A stretch of 19,246 bases of DNA from Halieaceae bacterium (GCA_003331685.1 QOPK01000022.1:1-19246); one strand, 5' to 3'. Shown: positions 1 to 12,334, counted from the first letter of the stretch. Notes: a model not told the origin generated them from the letters alone. Program-made: numbers and translations.

Positions 1-2998
<2,998 letters not shown>

Positions 2999-3025
2999 CT
3001 AACAGGAAGCCCCGCGAGGCTCAAT

Positions 3026-4351
3026 TCAAAGTGACGAAGAAAGTCGCCAAACGGGCCGAAAACCGGGTGTCTCGGTGTGGCTATCGAGCGCTACGGCCGC
3101 CGACAAGGGGCCGACAGGCAGTAGCCACACAGGACCTTTTTCTGAGCACAGCACATATAGATGAGGGCGCCACCATGGGGGAATTCTCATCTCTTGCAAC
3201 CATTTATTGGTGGATTTTTGAGGTCGGTTGAGCGGTGTCAACGACTCGATCTCTCCACTGGTACTACAGGATAGTCGCGCCCCTGAAGGTAGGCCGGTAC
3301 CGTCTTCAGCGGGTTCCCAGTCAAGTCGCCCCCAGTTTCCCTCAGCTGGTTCTCCAACCACAACCTCACCGGGTAGAACCCAGTCACTGGCAGGCTCTGT
3401 AACGCTGACGACCCATCCGTTCCAGACCCGCAAGCAGCCGTCGCCCCAACGCAACTCGGGCAGACGATCCTGCCCCGCATCAAGGGCCTGCCTCGCCAAC
3501 TCGAGTAGCCGACGTCGATCGGGCGAATCAATATCAGACTCACCCAGCCACTGGTGGATCTGTGCCGCCAACTCCGCCAGATCCACTGTCGGATCAATCA
3601 TCAAAGCTGCCTCACCCATCACTGTCTCGGTTCGAGGGAGCGGCAGTTGGCTCAGCCGCTGCTGCGCCATGGCCTGCAGTCCAGCGGCACGCTGAATGGT
3701 CTGTCGGTATCCCGGCCAGCGCTCTGCCACAGCAGGCAAGACAACTTGCCGCAGATAATTGCGATCCTGTTCGGTCTCAAGATTTGAGGGATCGATCACA
3801 TACTCAAGTTCCGCAGCCTCGACCGCGCTCCGCAGGGTGTCTGACGTCGTATTGAGCAACGGTCGAAAAATCCGTCCCGCACCGCAAGCCCGCTCCTGGG
3901 GAATCCCAGACAAGCCCCGCGGACCGGCCCCACGCAAAAGCCGCAATAGAACAGTCTCCACCATGTCGTCTGCATGATGCGCGGTGAAGAGAATATCGCC
4001 CTCGGCCAATACACTCTCAAAAGCCCGGTAGCGTTCGCGGCGCGCGTCGGCCTCCACCCCGCGGCCGCTGGGCTCGATACTGCAGACATTAATGTGCAGC
4101 GGAATGCTCAATCTGTCGGCATGGCGCTGGCAGAGCGCGCTCCACTCCCCCGCGGCCGCGTGCAAACCGTGGTTAACGTGGATGGCGCAGAGGGGGGGTG
4201 CGGATGAGGCATCTCGGTAAGCCGCCAACGCATAAAGCAGCGCAACACTGTCCGCTCCGCCCGAGAGCGCCACCCACCAGCGGGGCGCCTCTAGCAGTGC
4301 ATCAGGAAAGGTTGTCAGGATCTCGCGCACGTCGCGTGCACCGACACTCAA
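3026..4351 (-). CDS. tilS: tRNA(Ile)-lysidine synthase (TilS)
   Basis: TilS attaches lysine to C34 of the CAU-anticodon tRNA-Ile using ATP, changing its identity from Met to Ile decoding; the enzyme is essential and cytoplasmic. The 441-residue product is slightly longer than E. coli TilS (432). Visible: the PP-loop motif [13 protein letters not shown] (27-39), the HVNHGLH strand (58-64), RRERYR (104-109), and [19 protein letters not shown] (123-141), the most diagnostic TilS block. The C-terminal domain contains [13 protein letters not shown], equivalent to the tRNA-acceptor-binding C-terminal region of long TilS proteins. The start is a TTG at 4351-4349 overlapping the accA stop as TTGA. 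No ATG lies near, and the only other nearby choice is a GTG at residue 8. The weak ribosome site suggests coupling to accA. Confidence 0.96.
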   Translation of the reverse strand: MSVGARDVREILTTFPDALLEAPRWWVALSGGADSVALLYALAAYRDASSAPPLCAIHVNHGLHAAAGEWSALCQRHADRLSIPLHINVCSIEPSGRGVEADARRERYRAFESVLAEGDILFTAHHADDMVETVLLRLLRGAGPRGLSGIPQERACGAGRIFRPLLNTTSDTLRSAVEAAELEYVIDPSNLETEQDRNYLRQVVLPAVAERWPGYRQTIQRAAGLQAMAQQRLSQLPLPRTETVMGEAALMIDPTVDLAELAAQIHQWLGESDIDSPDRRRLLELARQALDAGQDRLPELRWGDGCLRVWNGWVVSVTEPASDWVLPGEVVVGEPAEGNWGRLDWEPAEDGTGLPSGARLSCSTSGEIESLTPLNRPQKSTNKWLQEMRIPPWWRPHLYVLCSEKGPVWLLPVGPLSAAVALDSHTETPGFRPVWRLSSSL

Positions 4352-5295
4352 TTACCGTAGGACATCAGCCTTCGGTAACGCGCCTCAAGAAGCGCATCGG
4401 TATCCATCGCTGACAGCCGATCCACCTGGTTCAATAAGTGCGCCTTCAGTCGGCTGGCCATCTCAATCGGGTCACGGTGCGCACCACCAAGCGGCTCTGG
4501 AATCGTCGCGTCAACAATGCCCAATTCCTCAAGCTTAGAGGAAGTCACACCCATGGCCGCCGCCGCATCCGGCGCAAACTCGGAACTCTTCCAGATAATG
4601 TTGGCGCAGCCCTCGGGTGAGATCACGAAGTAGGTGGCGTACTGCAACATGGCAAGATGGTCGCCCACCCCGATGCCGAGCGCACCGCCCGATGAGCCCT
4701 CACCAATCACGGTACAGATCAACGGGGTTTTCAAACGCGACATCACCGCCAGGTTCTGCGCTATCGCCTCACTGATGCCACGCTCCTCTGAATCGATGCC
4801 AGGGTAGGCTCCGGGCGTATCGATCAGGGTGATCACCGGCATCTTGAAACGCTCTGCCATCTCCATCAGCCGCATCGCTTTGCGATAGCCCTCGGGCTTG
4901 GGCATACCAAAGTTACGATAGACCTTGTCTTTGACGGCGCGGCCTTTTTCCTGACCAATCACCATGACCGGGCGCCCGTCGAGGCGGGCAACGCCGCCCA
5001 CAATCGCCTTATCATCGGCAAAGTGACGGTCGCCATGTAATTCATCGAATTCAGTAAAGATCTCAGGGATGTAGTCGAGGGAGTACGGCCGCAACGGGTG
5101 TCGCGCCACACGCACAATATCCCAGGCGCTCAGGTCCGCATAAATCTTCTCTGTCAACGCGAAAGACTTTTCACGCAGGCGGTCGATCTCGTCGCCCAGA
5201 TTCAGATCGGCGCCGTCGCCAACCCCCTGCAGCTCCTCGATCTTCATTTCGAGTTCTGCAATCGGCTGCTCAAAGTCGAGATAATTTGGATTCAT
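4348..5295 (-). CDS. accA: Acetyl-CoA carboxylase carboxyltransferase subunit alpha (AccA)
   Basis: AccA pairs with AccD to form the carboxyltransferase that moves the carboxyl group from biotinylated AccB to acetyl-CoA, making malonyl-CoA for fatty acid synthesis. The product is 315 residues (E. coli 319). The N-terminal helix [19 protein letters not shown] (4-22) is typical, followed by [12 protein letters not shown] (65-76), the GDRHFADD block (88-95), the crotonase-fold segments [11 protein letters not shown] (157-167) and [13 protein letters not shown] (197-209), and [12 protein letters not shown] (225-236). The start is ATG 5295 with a weak GGGGT site upstream. It is the first gene of the minus-strand housekeeping run and overlaps tilS by 4 nt. 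In many gammaproteobacteria dnaE lies directly upstream; here the divergent dusC does. Confidence 0.98.
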   Translation of the reverse strand: MNPNYLDFEQPIAELEMKIEELQGVGDGADLNLGDEIDRLREKSFALTEKIYADLSAWDIVRVARHPLRPYSLDYIPEIFTEFDELHGDRHFADDKAIVGGVARLDGRPVMVIGQEKGRAVKDKVYRNFGMPKPEGYRKAMRLMEMAERFKMPVITLIDTPGAYPGIDSEERGISEAIAQNLAVMSRLKTPLICTVIGEGSSGGALGIGVGDHLAMLQYATYFVISPEGCANIIWKSSEFAPDAAAAMGVTSSKLEELGIVDATIPEPLGGAHRDPIEMASRLKAHLLNQVDRLSAMDTDALLEARYRRLMSYGN

Positions 5296-5310
5296 TACGT
5301 TACCCCATGC

Positions 5311-5322
5311 CCACGCGCGTGG
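5311..5322. repeat. 12-bp perfect palindrome upstream of accA
   Basis: CCACGCGCGTGG is a perfect palindrome 16 bases before the accA start, in the presumed 5' untranslated leader. It could be an operator or a short RNA hairpin. I do not recognise it as the site of a named regulator. Confidence 0.5.
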
Positions 5323-5342
5323 CGGGTTGAATCGAGCACAGG

Positions 5343-5371
5343 AGTCTACAAAGTGAGAACGCTTGCGTCAC
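5343..5371 (-). promoter_or_regulatory. Candidate sigma70 promoter for accA
   Basis: On the minus strand GTGACG (5371-5366) and TAGACT (5348-5343) stand 17 bases apart. Each matches the sigma70 consensus at four of six positions. The predicted transcript would start about 40 bases before the accA ATG and would include the 12-bp palindrome at 5311-5322. It lies in the 118-bp region between divergent accA and dusC. This is motif reading only, with no conservation support. Confidence 0.35.
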
Positions 5372-5413
5372 GCCCACTGTTAAAAAGTCAGGTATCTGGT
5401 TACCCTGCCGGCC

Positions 5414-6415
5414 ATGATCAACCCAGGCCACACCCCAGCATGCCTGCCACCGCGCCTGCTTCTTGCTCCCATGGAGGGCGTTGTTGACGCAGTCATGCGC
5501 GAACAGCTCACTGCAATTGGCGGTTACGAGCGCTGCGTGACCGAATTCGTGCGCGTGTCTCAAACTGTCCTCCCGAAGCGGGTTTTTTTTCGTTATGCCC
5601 CTGAACTGCGACAAGGTGGACTCACTCCTTCAGGCACCCCTGTCTATCTTCAGCTCTTGGGCTCTGACCCCCAGCTGATGGCCGCTAACGCGGCGCGTGC
5701 AGCCGCCCTTGGCGCACCAGGTATTGATCTGAATTTTGGCTGCCCTGCGAAAACCGTCAACCGATCGCAAGGCGGTGCAGTGTTATTACGTTCCCCCCAA
5801 TTGATCAGATCGATCTGCGAACAGGTGCGCGACAGTGTCCCCGGGCATACCCCAGTCACAGCAAAGATCCGTCTGGGCTATGACAGCGACGAACAATTTG
5901 AGGAGATCCTCGAAGCGCTGTCAGGCGTTGCCCTCTCCGAGATTACCATCCACGCCCGCACCAAACGGCAGGGCTACCGGCCGCCAGCACACTGGCACCA
6001 ACTGAGGAAAGCGCGCCTGGCGCTCCCCTACCCGGTCATCGCCAATGGCGAGCTCTGGACACCAGCCGATGTGGCACGTTGTGCTGAAATCAGCGGCTGC
6101 GACGCTTTTATGCTCGGCCGGGGCGCGCTCTGTCGCCCGGATCTTGGCGCAGCAATCGTTGCGGCCGACCGGGGCGAGGCGGGACCGACATTCAGCTGGC
6201 CCGAGGCACAACAGCTACTGGTGACGTTTTTGGCACGTAACCGGGCGCTGTACGATCCTCGCTACGCGGTCAATCCGGTAAAGCAATGGCTAGTCTATCT
6301 GAAGGTCTATTACCCACAGGCCGCCGCCTTGTTCAGTGAGGTCAAAAGAATCACCGACCCCGACGACATGGCATTGGCCCTGCAAGGCCATCCAAGGCTA
6401 GCAAGCGCCGCCTAA
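5414..6415 (+). CDS. dusC: tRNA-dihydrouridine(16) synthase (DusC)
   Basis: Dus enzymes are FMN- and NADPH-dependent and reduce specific uridines of tRNA to dihydrouridine; DusC acts on position 16. The 333-residue product fits DusC better than DusA or DusB because of RLLLAPMEGVVDAVMRE (14-30), TEFVRV (43-48) and PSGTPVYLQLLG (72-83). The catalytic cysteine is Cys110 in NFGCPAKTVN. FMN-barrel residues include Lys151 in AKIRLG, His180 in IHARTKRQGY, NGE (211-213) and GRGAL (235-239). The extension ahead of LLLAPMEG is about ten residues longer than in E. coli. ATG 5414 has no strong ribosome site, and the next Met is inside the core motif. It diverges from accA, and the POT gene follows after 25 nt, so the two may share a transcript. 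Confidence 0.93.
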   Translation: MINPGHTPACLPPRLLLAPMEGVVDAVMREQLTAIGGYERCVTEFVRVSQTVLPKRVFFRYAPELRQGGLTPSGTPVYLQLLGSDPQLMAANAARAAALGAPGIDLNFGCPAKTVNRSQGGAVLLRSPQLIRSICEQVRDSVPGHTPVTAKIRLGYDSDEQFEEILEALSGVALSEITIHARTKRQGYRPPAHWHQLRKARLALPYPVIANGELWTPADVARCAEISGCDAFMLGRGALCRPDLGAAIVAADRGEAGPTFSWPEAQQLLVTFLARNRALYDPRYAVNPVKQWLVYLKVYYPQAAALFSEVKRITDPDDMALALQGHPRLASAA

Positions 6416-6440
6416 TCATTACCTGCGAGGACACAACGCA

Positions 6441-7982
6441 ATGACCACATTGGCTGAAGACACCAGCAACGACCTGTGGGGCCACCCTCGCGGGTTATAT
6501 ATCTGTTTCGCCACAGAGTTGTGGGAGCGCTTCTCCTTCTACGGCATGAAGTACCTGCTGCTCCTCTACCTCACCAAGTACCACCTCTTCTCCGACGCAG
6601 CAGGTCTCGGTGTATTGGGCAGCTACGCCTCCCTCGTCTACGCGATGCCCGTGCTGGGCGGCCTCATCGCCGACCGTTTTATCGGCATGCGCAAAGCGGT
6701 CACCTTTGGCGGCTTGCTACTTGTCGCCGGGCATCTGGGCATGGCATTTGAGGGCGAGGCAGCGCGTCAGACCGCTGCCGGTATCGTTCGCGATGATCAG
6801 GCGCTGTCGATCTTCTATCTCTCACTTGCATTGATTGTGGTCGGCGTCGGATTTCTGAAACCCAATATTTCCACTGTGGTCGGCAAACTCTACCCCGACG
6901 GTGACCCCCGCCGGGACGCGGGTTTCACAATTTTCTACATGGGCATCAATATCGGCGCCTTTAGCGCAACGTTACTTTGCGGCTGGCTGGGTGAGGTCTA
7001 CGGCTGGTCTTGGGGCTTTGGCGCAGCGGGTATTGGCATGCTACTGGGTCTCATCTTTTTCCAGTGGGGACAAAAAACCCTCATGGGCCATGGCGAACCT
7101 GAGCACCCGGAGCGTCTCACGCAAGGCCTTGGCATCCCCGGCTTGACTATCGAGCGCGCTATTTACGTGGGCAGTTTTCTCATGGTGGTCGTGGTCTGGC
7201 AGCTGGTTCAGCTGACGAACACGGTTGGAACACTACTGGATGTCCTGTCACTAACGGTGTTGGCGGGGCTGGGGTGGTTTCTGCTATTTCGCTGCTCGAA
7301 AGTTGAACGCGAACGGATGTTTGTGCTGATTTTGCTGACCCTTTCAACGGTGGTCTTCTGGGCGCTGTTCGAGCAGGGTGCAGGCTCTATGACGTTGTAC
7401 GCGGACCGCGTCACAGACAAGACGTTGTTTGGCATTACCCTCACCGCCGCGCAATTCGGCGCCGCCAATTCATTCTTCATTTTCTCTCTGGCGCCGCTCT
7501 TTGCCCTGCTCTGGATCCGCCTCGGGCGGCGAGGCTGGGAGCCCAGCACACCAGTGAAGTTTTCACTCGGCATTGCTCAGGCAGGCCTGGGTTTTGGCGC
7601 ACTGGTTTACGGCGCGCAATTTCCCGACCAGGCGGGCCTGGTCTCCGCCTGGTGGCTCATCGTGGCTTACCTGCTCCACACCACGGGTGAGTTGTGCCTA
7701 AGTCCAGTGGGGCTCTCGGCGGTCACCAAACTCGCGGTTCCGTCGGTGGTCGGTGTGATGATGGGCACGTGGTTTTTGGCGTCGGCTTACTCTTCCTACG
7801 TCGCCGCGCAAATCGCCACCATTGCTGCACGCCCGGCCAATGAGGGGAGTCTCAACCTTAGCGATGCATTGTCGGGCTACACCGAATTGTTCAGTCAGTT
7901 GCTCACGATCGGCTTAGCTGGCGGCGCGGTGTTACTGGTCATGTCGCCCTTGCTAAAGCGCATGATGCACGGCCTGCGATAA
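6441..7982 (+). CDS. POT-family proton-coupled peptide transporter (MFS)
   Basis: Proton-dependent oligopeptide transporters import di- and tripeptides across the inner membrane. The 513-residue protein is mostly hydrophobic, with 12-14 predicted membrane segments. Family marks seen: the proton-coupling ExxER motif ELWERFSFYG (26-35, Glu26, Glu29, Arg30), VGFLKPNIS with the conserved Lys140 in the fourth helix, the PTR2 signature FYMGINIGAF (165-174), and TGELCLSPVGLSAVTKLA late in the protein. The start ATG 6441 has GAGGA at 6427-6431, nine bases upstream. Substrate cannot be told from sequence; the DtpA/DtpB type is likely, and the POT family also includes nitrate or other solute carriers in other kingdoms. 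It meets the RND pump gene tail to tail with one base between stop codons. Confidence 0.93.
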   Translation: MTTLAEDTSNDLWGHPRGLYICFATELWERFSFYGMKYLLLLYLTKYHLFSDAAGLGVLGSYASLVYAMPVLGGLIADRFIGMRKAVTFGGLLLVAGHLGMAFEGEAARQTAAGIVRDDQALSIFYLSLALIVVGVGFLKPNISTVVGKLYPDGDPRRDAGFTIFYMGINIGAFSATLLCGWLGEVYGWSWGFGAAGIGMLLGLIFFQWGQKTLMGHGEPEHPERLTQGLGIPGLTIERAIYVGSFLMVVVVWQLVQLTNTVGTLLDVLSLTVLAGLGWFLLFRCSKVERERMFVLILLTLSTVVFWALFEQGAGSMTLYADRVTDKTLFGITLTAAQFGAANSFFIFSLAPLFALLWIRLGRRGWEPSTPVKFSLGIAQAGLGFGALVYGAQFPDQAGLVSAWWLIVAYLLHTTGELCLSPVGLSAVTKLAVPSVVGVMMGTWFLASAYSSYVAAQIATIAARPANEGSLNLSDALSGYTELFSQLLTIGLAGGAVLLVMSPLLKRMMHGLR

Positions 7983-7983
7983 A

Positions 7984-10900
7984 TCAGATCGAGGCAGGCA
8001 CTGCCTCGGTCGCATCGGCATCACCCGACTTGCGATTTTTGCGTGCTAAGCGCATCTGATGCCAGTCATAACCAATCAGATACATGGCCGGCACTAGCAG
8101 CAGGCTGACAAATAGCGCGAAGAACACGCCGAAGGCCAGTGACAACACCGCTGGCTTGAGGAACTGGGCGCTGGTCGATTGCTCAGCCATGATCGGAATC
8201 AAACCGACAAAGGTCGTCACGGTGGTCAGAAAAATGGGCCTGAATCGACTTACCGCGGAGGTCACGAGCGCCTTGGGAGGCGACATGCCCTCGCGCTCAA
8301 GTCGTCGCACATAGTCAATCAGCACCAGATTGTCGTTCACCACGACCCCCGCTGCTGCGCCAATGCCAAAATAGGAAAAGAGCGCCATGGGCAGATTAAA
8401 AATCAAATGGCCGAAAACAGCGCCCATAAAAGCAAATGGCATGGCGGTCATGATGAGTAGCGGCAGACTGTAAGAGCGGAAAGCGACGGCAATCAGGGCG
8501 TAGATCACAAATAGCGCGATGGTGTAGAGCGCCGCGATTTCACTGAAAAATTCCGCCTCTGCCTCCTGAGACCCGCCCTTGAGCACCTTCAAGCCTGGAT
8601 ACATGGCCAACAGTTCTGGCAGGTAGTTCTGCCTCACAGCGCGATTAATCTCGCCCAGAGACTCAGGCTCGACAGTCGCGTTGACCGTCACCACGCGGTC
8701 CCCGTTTCGGCGTGTAATTCGGCGAGTCGCCTGGCCCACTTCCACGTCAGCGATCTCCAGCAATGGGACGAGTCTGCCGTCGACAGTCCGTATGCGGACG
8801 TCCTCAAACGTTGCCAGCGACTCTCGCTCCTCCTGCGGGTAACGCACCATGACGCGAACATCGCCGTTCTGCCTAGGAAGCCGCTGTACTTCCTCTCCGT
8901 AAAAAGCCTGTCGCACCTGACTCGATACATCTCCGAGACTGATTCCTAATTTTTCTGCACCGGGCAGCAGATTGAAGCGCAACTCAGGTAGCGCGCCCAA
9001 CTGGTCGTCCCGGATAAAATATGTTTTGTCGTAACTCGCAAGATGCTGCTGCAGAGACAGGCTCGCCGCATTGAGGGCATCGAGATCTTCGTGCTTGAGC
9101 AGGAAGGTAATACTGGCCTCCCCATCGCTAAAGCTATAGTTGACTTTCACCTCATCGGCGTCGGGAATATCCCCGACCAGATCGGAAAAACGCTCCGCGG
9201 TCTCCCGCGCACTGAGCGCTCTCTGGTCTGGCGGCGCCAGCTGAACAATCGCGATCACATCGCCGCGGCGAGCCCGGGTATACCAGCCCTCTATCAGCTT
9301 CCCTGAACCGCGACCGGCCTCCGCTTCGGCGTTGATCTCTTCAGCCAGTTGCTGTTCAGCTCGCTGCAACTGCGCTAACACCTCCATCGAACGGCTGTAG
9401 GGCGTGCCCGGCGGCAAGCTCACATTGATATAGACCTCCTCGCTTTCCACCTGCGGCGAGAAAAAGAACTTTACCCAACCGCTGGTGTACAGGCCCAACG
9501 ACAGCATGAACAGCGAGAAAAAAACCATGGCGGTGGTGTATCGATATCTTAGACAGCGCTCGAGGAACGGTCGGTAACGGTTCTCTGCAAAATGCACCAA
9601 GCCGTCCGCAAACTTCTTTTGGCGCTTCATCCACTTGGAATCGGGCGCTGTGGTTTTCACATTGCGCAGATGCGCCGGTAAGATCAGAAACGCCTCGATC
9701 AGCGAGAATAACAGCGCCAAAGAGATGACCACCGAGAGTTGCCGGGTAAATTGCGCCGTAACGCCTGACAGGAACAACCAGGGAGCAAATGCGACGATCG
9801 TTGTGAGCACGGCAAATATGACCGGGCGACTCACGGCGAAGGCGCCGGCGATAGCCGCCTCCTCGCCTCTTAGCCCACGCTGGTGCACATGGTGATGGAT
9901 ACTTTCCCCCACCACGATCGCATCGTCGACCACAATCCCCAGAACAAGAAGGAAGGCAAAGGTCGACAATAGGTTCAGCGAGACATCGTTAGCAGGCAGG
10001 AGCGCAAAAGCACCGAGAAAGCTCACCCCAATACCTACTGTCACCCACAACGCCACCTTGGGCTCGAGCGTTAAGATCAGTATGAGAAATACGAGGATCA
10101 GGCCCAGGATCGAGGAATTGGCAATCAGCTCCATACGGTTCTCATAGATGTCGGCGGTATCAAACCACAGCTCGAGATCCATGCCGACAGGGAGCGTCGG
10201 CTGCGTGCGCTCAATCCACTGACTCACGGCCTGGCTGGCCTTGACCACCTGCATATCGTCTGTCGACTTGGCCTGCAGCAATACAGCTGGCTTGCCATTC
10301 AACGTCGCCAGAATCTCGTTTTGCTCAAAGCCGTCAATCACGATCGCCACGTCGGCGACGCGCACTGTCCCTCCGTCTGGCGTTTGGCGAATAACAATTT
10401 GTTCAAAATCGGTTTGGTTATCAGCAAGATTCTGGGCTCTCAGTTGTACATCGCCTGTCCGGGTTCGAACCTCGCCGACAGAGACATTCATCGAGTCGCG
10501 ACGAATGGCGGTCGACACATCAGCGAAACTGAGCCCATAGTTTCTCAATGCGCGCTCTGACAGTTCGATCGTCACCTCTTCCCGTCGCGAGCCGAACACA
10601 TCGACCTGTGAGATATAGGGCAAACCCGCCATCTCATTACGCAGCTTGTTTGCCAGTCGAGTGAGTGGCTTTTCTCCCACATCTCCTGCAAGCGCAACGC
10701 GAATCATCTCCTGACGCCATTCCAAGCGTCTGACCCGCGGATTTTCCATGTCACGAGGGAAGGACGTGATCGAATCGACCGCGTTCTTCACGTCATTCAA
10801 AAAGGCGTTCAGATTTACCGTGGGATAGGTTTCAACCGTCAGAGAGCCAAAACTCTCTCGGGATTCAGAGGACACCCGGTAAACGTTCGAGACGTTTTTC

Positions 10901-11115
10901 AGTGCCTCCTCGACCCGCTGCACGACTTGCTGCTCCATTTCTTTAGGAGAGGCACCAGGCCAGATCACTTCGACCTGAACCATGTCGGGCTGGACAGAGG
11001 GAAAGGCCTCTTTTTCGATATCACGCAGGCCCAACCAGCCGGCCGTGACAATAATGAACATCAAGAGGTTGGCTGCAACCGGATTGCGGACCCACCAGCG
11101 AATCAGACCTTCCAT
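7984..11115 (-). CDS. RND-family efflux pump, inner-membrane permease (AcrB/AcrD/AcrF type)
   Basis: This is the proton-driven permease of a tripartite efflux pump. The 1043-residue product has the standard RND plan: a helix at about 10-30, a large periplasmic domain (about 31-330), helices 2-6 (about 333-480), a second periplasmic domain (about 555-855) and the last five helices (about 858-1016). The proton-relay pair Asp397/Asp398 in VVDDAIVV is present in helix 4. In helix 10 the sequence reads GVVVNDNLVLID (923-934), so the position of AcrB Lys940 appears to be Asn927. Start ATG 11115 lies 10 nt after the adaptor gene's stop and has a poor ribosome site, suggesting coupling. No outer-membrane TolC-type gene is adjacent, so a partner from elsewhere is expected. 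The substrate is unknown. Confidence 0.94.
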   Translation of the reverse strand: MEGLIRWWVRNPVAANLLMFIIVTAGWLGLRDIEKEAFPSVQPDMVQVEVIWPGASPKEMEQQVVQRVEEALKNVSNVYRVSSESRESFGSLTVETYPTVNLNAFLNDVKNAVDSITSFPRDMENPRVRRLEWRQEMIRVALAGDVGEKPLTRLANKLRNEMAGLPYISQVDVFGSRREEVTIELSERALRNYGLSFADVSTAIRRDSMNVSVGEVRTRTGDVQLRAQNLADNQTDFEQIVIRQTPDGGTVRVADVAIVIDGFEQNEILATLNGKPAVLLQAKSTDDMQVVKASQAVSQWIERTQPTLPVGMDLELWFDTADIYENRMELIANSSILGLILVFLILILTLEPKVALWVTVGIGVSFLGAFALLPANDVSLNLLSTFAFLLVLGIVVDDAIVVGESIHHHVHQRGLRGEEAAIAGAFAVSRPVIFAVLTTIVAFAPWLFLSGVTAQFTRQLSVVISLALLFSLIEAFLILPAHLRNVKTTAPDSKWMKRQKKFADGLVHFAENRYRPFLERCLRYRYTTAMVFFSLFMLSLGLYTSGWVKFFFSPQVESEEVYINVSLPPGTPYSRSMEVLAQLQRAEQQLAEEINAEAEAGRGSGKLIEGWYTRARRGDVIAIVQLAPPDQRALSARETAERFSDLVGDIPDADEVKVNYSFSDGEASITFLLKHEDLDALNAASLSLQQHLASYDKTYFIRDDQLGALPELRFNLLPGAEKLGISLGDVSSQVRQAFYGEEVQRLPRQNGDVRVMVRYPQEERESLATFEDVRIRTVDGRLVPLLEIADVEVGQATRRITRRNGDRVVTVNATVEPESLGEINRAVRQNYLPELLAMYPGLKVLKGGSQEAEAEFFSEIAALYTIALFVIYALIAVAFRSYSLPLLIMTAMPFAFMGAVFGHLIFNLPMALFSYFGIGAAAGVVVNDNLVLIDYVRRLEREGMSPPKALVTSAVSRFRPIFLTTVTTFVGLIPIMAEQSTSAQFLKPAVLSLAFGVFFALFVSLLLVPAMYLIGYDWHQMRLARKNRKSGDADATEAVPASI
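7990..8008. terminator. Hairpin at the POT/RND tail-to-tail junction
   Basis: CGAGGCAG (7990-7997) and CTGCCTCG (8001-8008) form a perfect 8-bp stem with a 3-base loop. It lies inside the last codons of the RND gene and 7 bases beyond the POT stop. Neither strand shows a T-run after the stem, so it is not a canonical intrinsic terminator. It could still end or protect both transcripts. Confidence 0.35.
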
Positions 11116-11125
11116 GGCTCGAGTC

Positions 11126-12334
11126 TCAGGCTTCGTTATTTGTCGGTTTCACGTCATCACCGACGCTATCGGCAATGGTGCCGTCATCGACAGCCTGGAG
11201 GCGCATCCCGCGCACGGGATTACGAATCGCGGACACAATCACTCGCTCTCCCGCTTCAATCCCGGAGGCGAGCATGACCATATCGCGATTTTGATGAATC
11301 ACGTCGACCTGGCGGACATCCAGAAGCCCCTCTCCGTCTAAAACAAAAACTTCGTCGCCGGCGCGAAGACCCGCAGCAGCAATCTGAACCGCATCGACAA
11401 GGGTCCGTCCCTGAATTTCAGCATCGACATATAAACCCACCGCGAGAGGCATACCGCTATCGGCGTGTATCTCGCCATAGGGGTCTTCAATTCGCACCGT
11501 CCCGTAAACGCTGCGAGTGGTAGTTTCGATCCCAGCATCAAGACCTGTCAGCCGGCCCTCCCAGCGATGAACCCTGCCACCCATCACCGCAGACAGCGTC
11601 GTCATCAGACCGCCGGTCTCACCACCGATATACCCCACGGGAATGCCCAGTGCAGAGAGCTGGTTGGTTGTCAGCGCCACCCTGACTTCCGCCACATCGG
11701 TGCCAAATACGCTCCCCAACACTTTGCCCGGATTGACGTACTGCCCAAGATCGGCAGCCTGACTCTCTACGCGACCCTTGAAAGGCAGACTGATTTGCGT
11801 GCGCTCCAGATTTGTCTGTGCCAGCGAAAGTGCTGTTTCAGCCGCCTTCAGCGCAGATTCAGCTCTCGCTACCTGAGGTCTTTTCAAGGCCAAGGGTGAG
11901 GGATTGCTCTGGCCGGCAAGCTGCTTGCGGGCCACGTCAGCATCAGCGAGTGCCTGCTCAAGATCCACCTTGGCGGCCGCAACCCGCGCACGTCGCTCAT
12001 CAACCGCGGCGCGGTAATCGGTATCTTCGATAGTCAGCAGCACTTCGCCGGGCGCAAACTGACCGCCCTCGATGAAGTCGGGCGCGATCGACATGATCTT
12101 GCCGCCAACCTGAGCCACCAGCTGAGTCCGCACCGCCGGTCGCACCTCTCCATACACGACGATAGTAGGCCGTGAGGCGGCGCGGATAGCGGGGACAACC
12201 TCTACGCTGACGGGGCGAGGAGCCTCAATACTGGGGGCGGGCTGCGGCTTGGTCACCTGCAGCAGCGCGTATATGGCGAGACCAGCCAGTCCGACTCCAA
12301 TGGGTATGGCGGCCTGCCGTAATTTGGCGATCAT
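11126..12334 (-). CDS. RND efflux periplasmic adaptor (membrane fusion protein)
   Basis: This links the RND permease to an outer-membrane channel. The protein is 402 residues. A single N-terminal membrane segment (about 8-26) has no lipobox cysteine, so it is membrane-anchored or signal-cleaved rather than lipidated. A biotinyl-lipoyl-like half motif, VAQVGGKIMSIAPDFIEGG (73-91), leads into an Ala- and Arg-rich coiled coil (about 106-178). The returning half, ISLPFKGRVESQAADLGQYV (181-200), closes the barrel-sandwich domain, and a beta-barrel and membrane-proximal domain follow. The frame is open 11 codons further upstream, but ATG 12334-12332 has a near-ideal ribosome site and begins at the membrane segment. 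It is the first gene of the two-gene efflux unit and diverges from the oxidoreductase gene at 12588. Confidence 0.93.
   Translation of the reverse strand: MIAKLRQAAIPIGVGLAGLAIYALLQVTKPQPAPSIEAPRPVSVEVVPAIRAASRPTIVVYGEVRPAVRTQLVAQVGGKIMSIAPDFIEGGQFAPGEVLLTIEDTDYRAAVDERRARVAAAKVDLEQALADADVARKQLAGQSNPSPLALKRPQVARAESALKAAETALSLAQTNLERTQISLPFKGRVESQAADLGQYVNPGKVLGSVFGTDVAEVRVALTTNQLSALGIPVGYIGGETGGLMTTLSAVMGGRVHRWEGRLTGLDAGIETTTRSVYGTVRIEDPYGEIHADSGMPLAVGLYVDAEIQGRTLVDAVQIAAAGLRAGDEVFVLDGEGLLDVRQVDVIHQNRDMVMLASGIEAGERVIVSAIRNPVRGMRLQAVDDGTIADSVGDDVKPTNNEA

Noticed and set aside
3000..3025. GC-rich hairpin just after the tilS stop
   Set aside because: The stem is four pairs plus a wobble with no T-run; transcription probably continues into pyrG.
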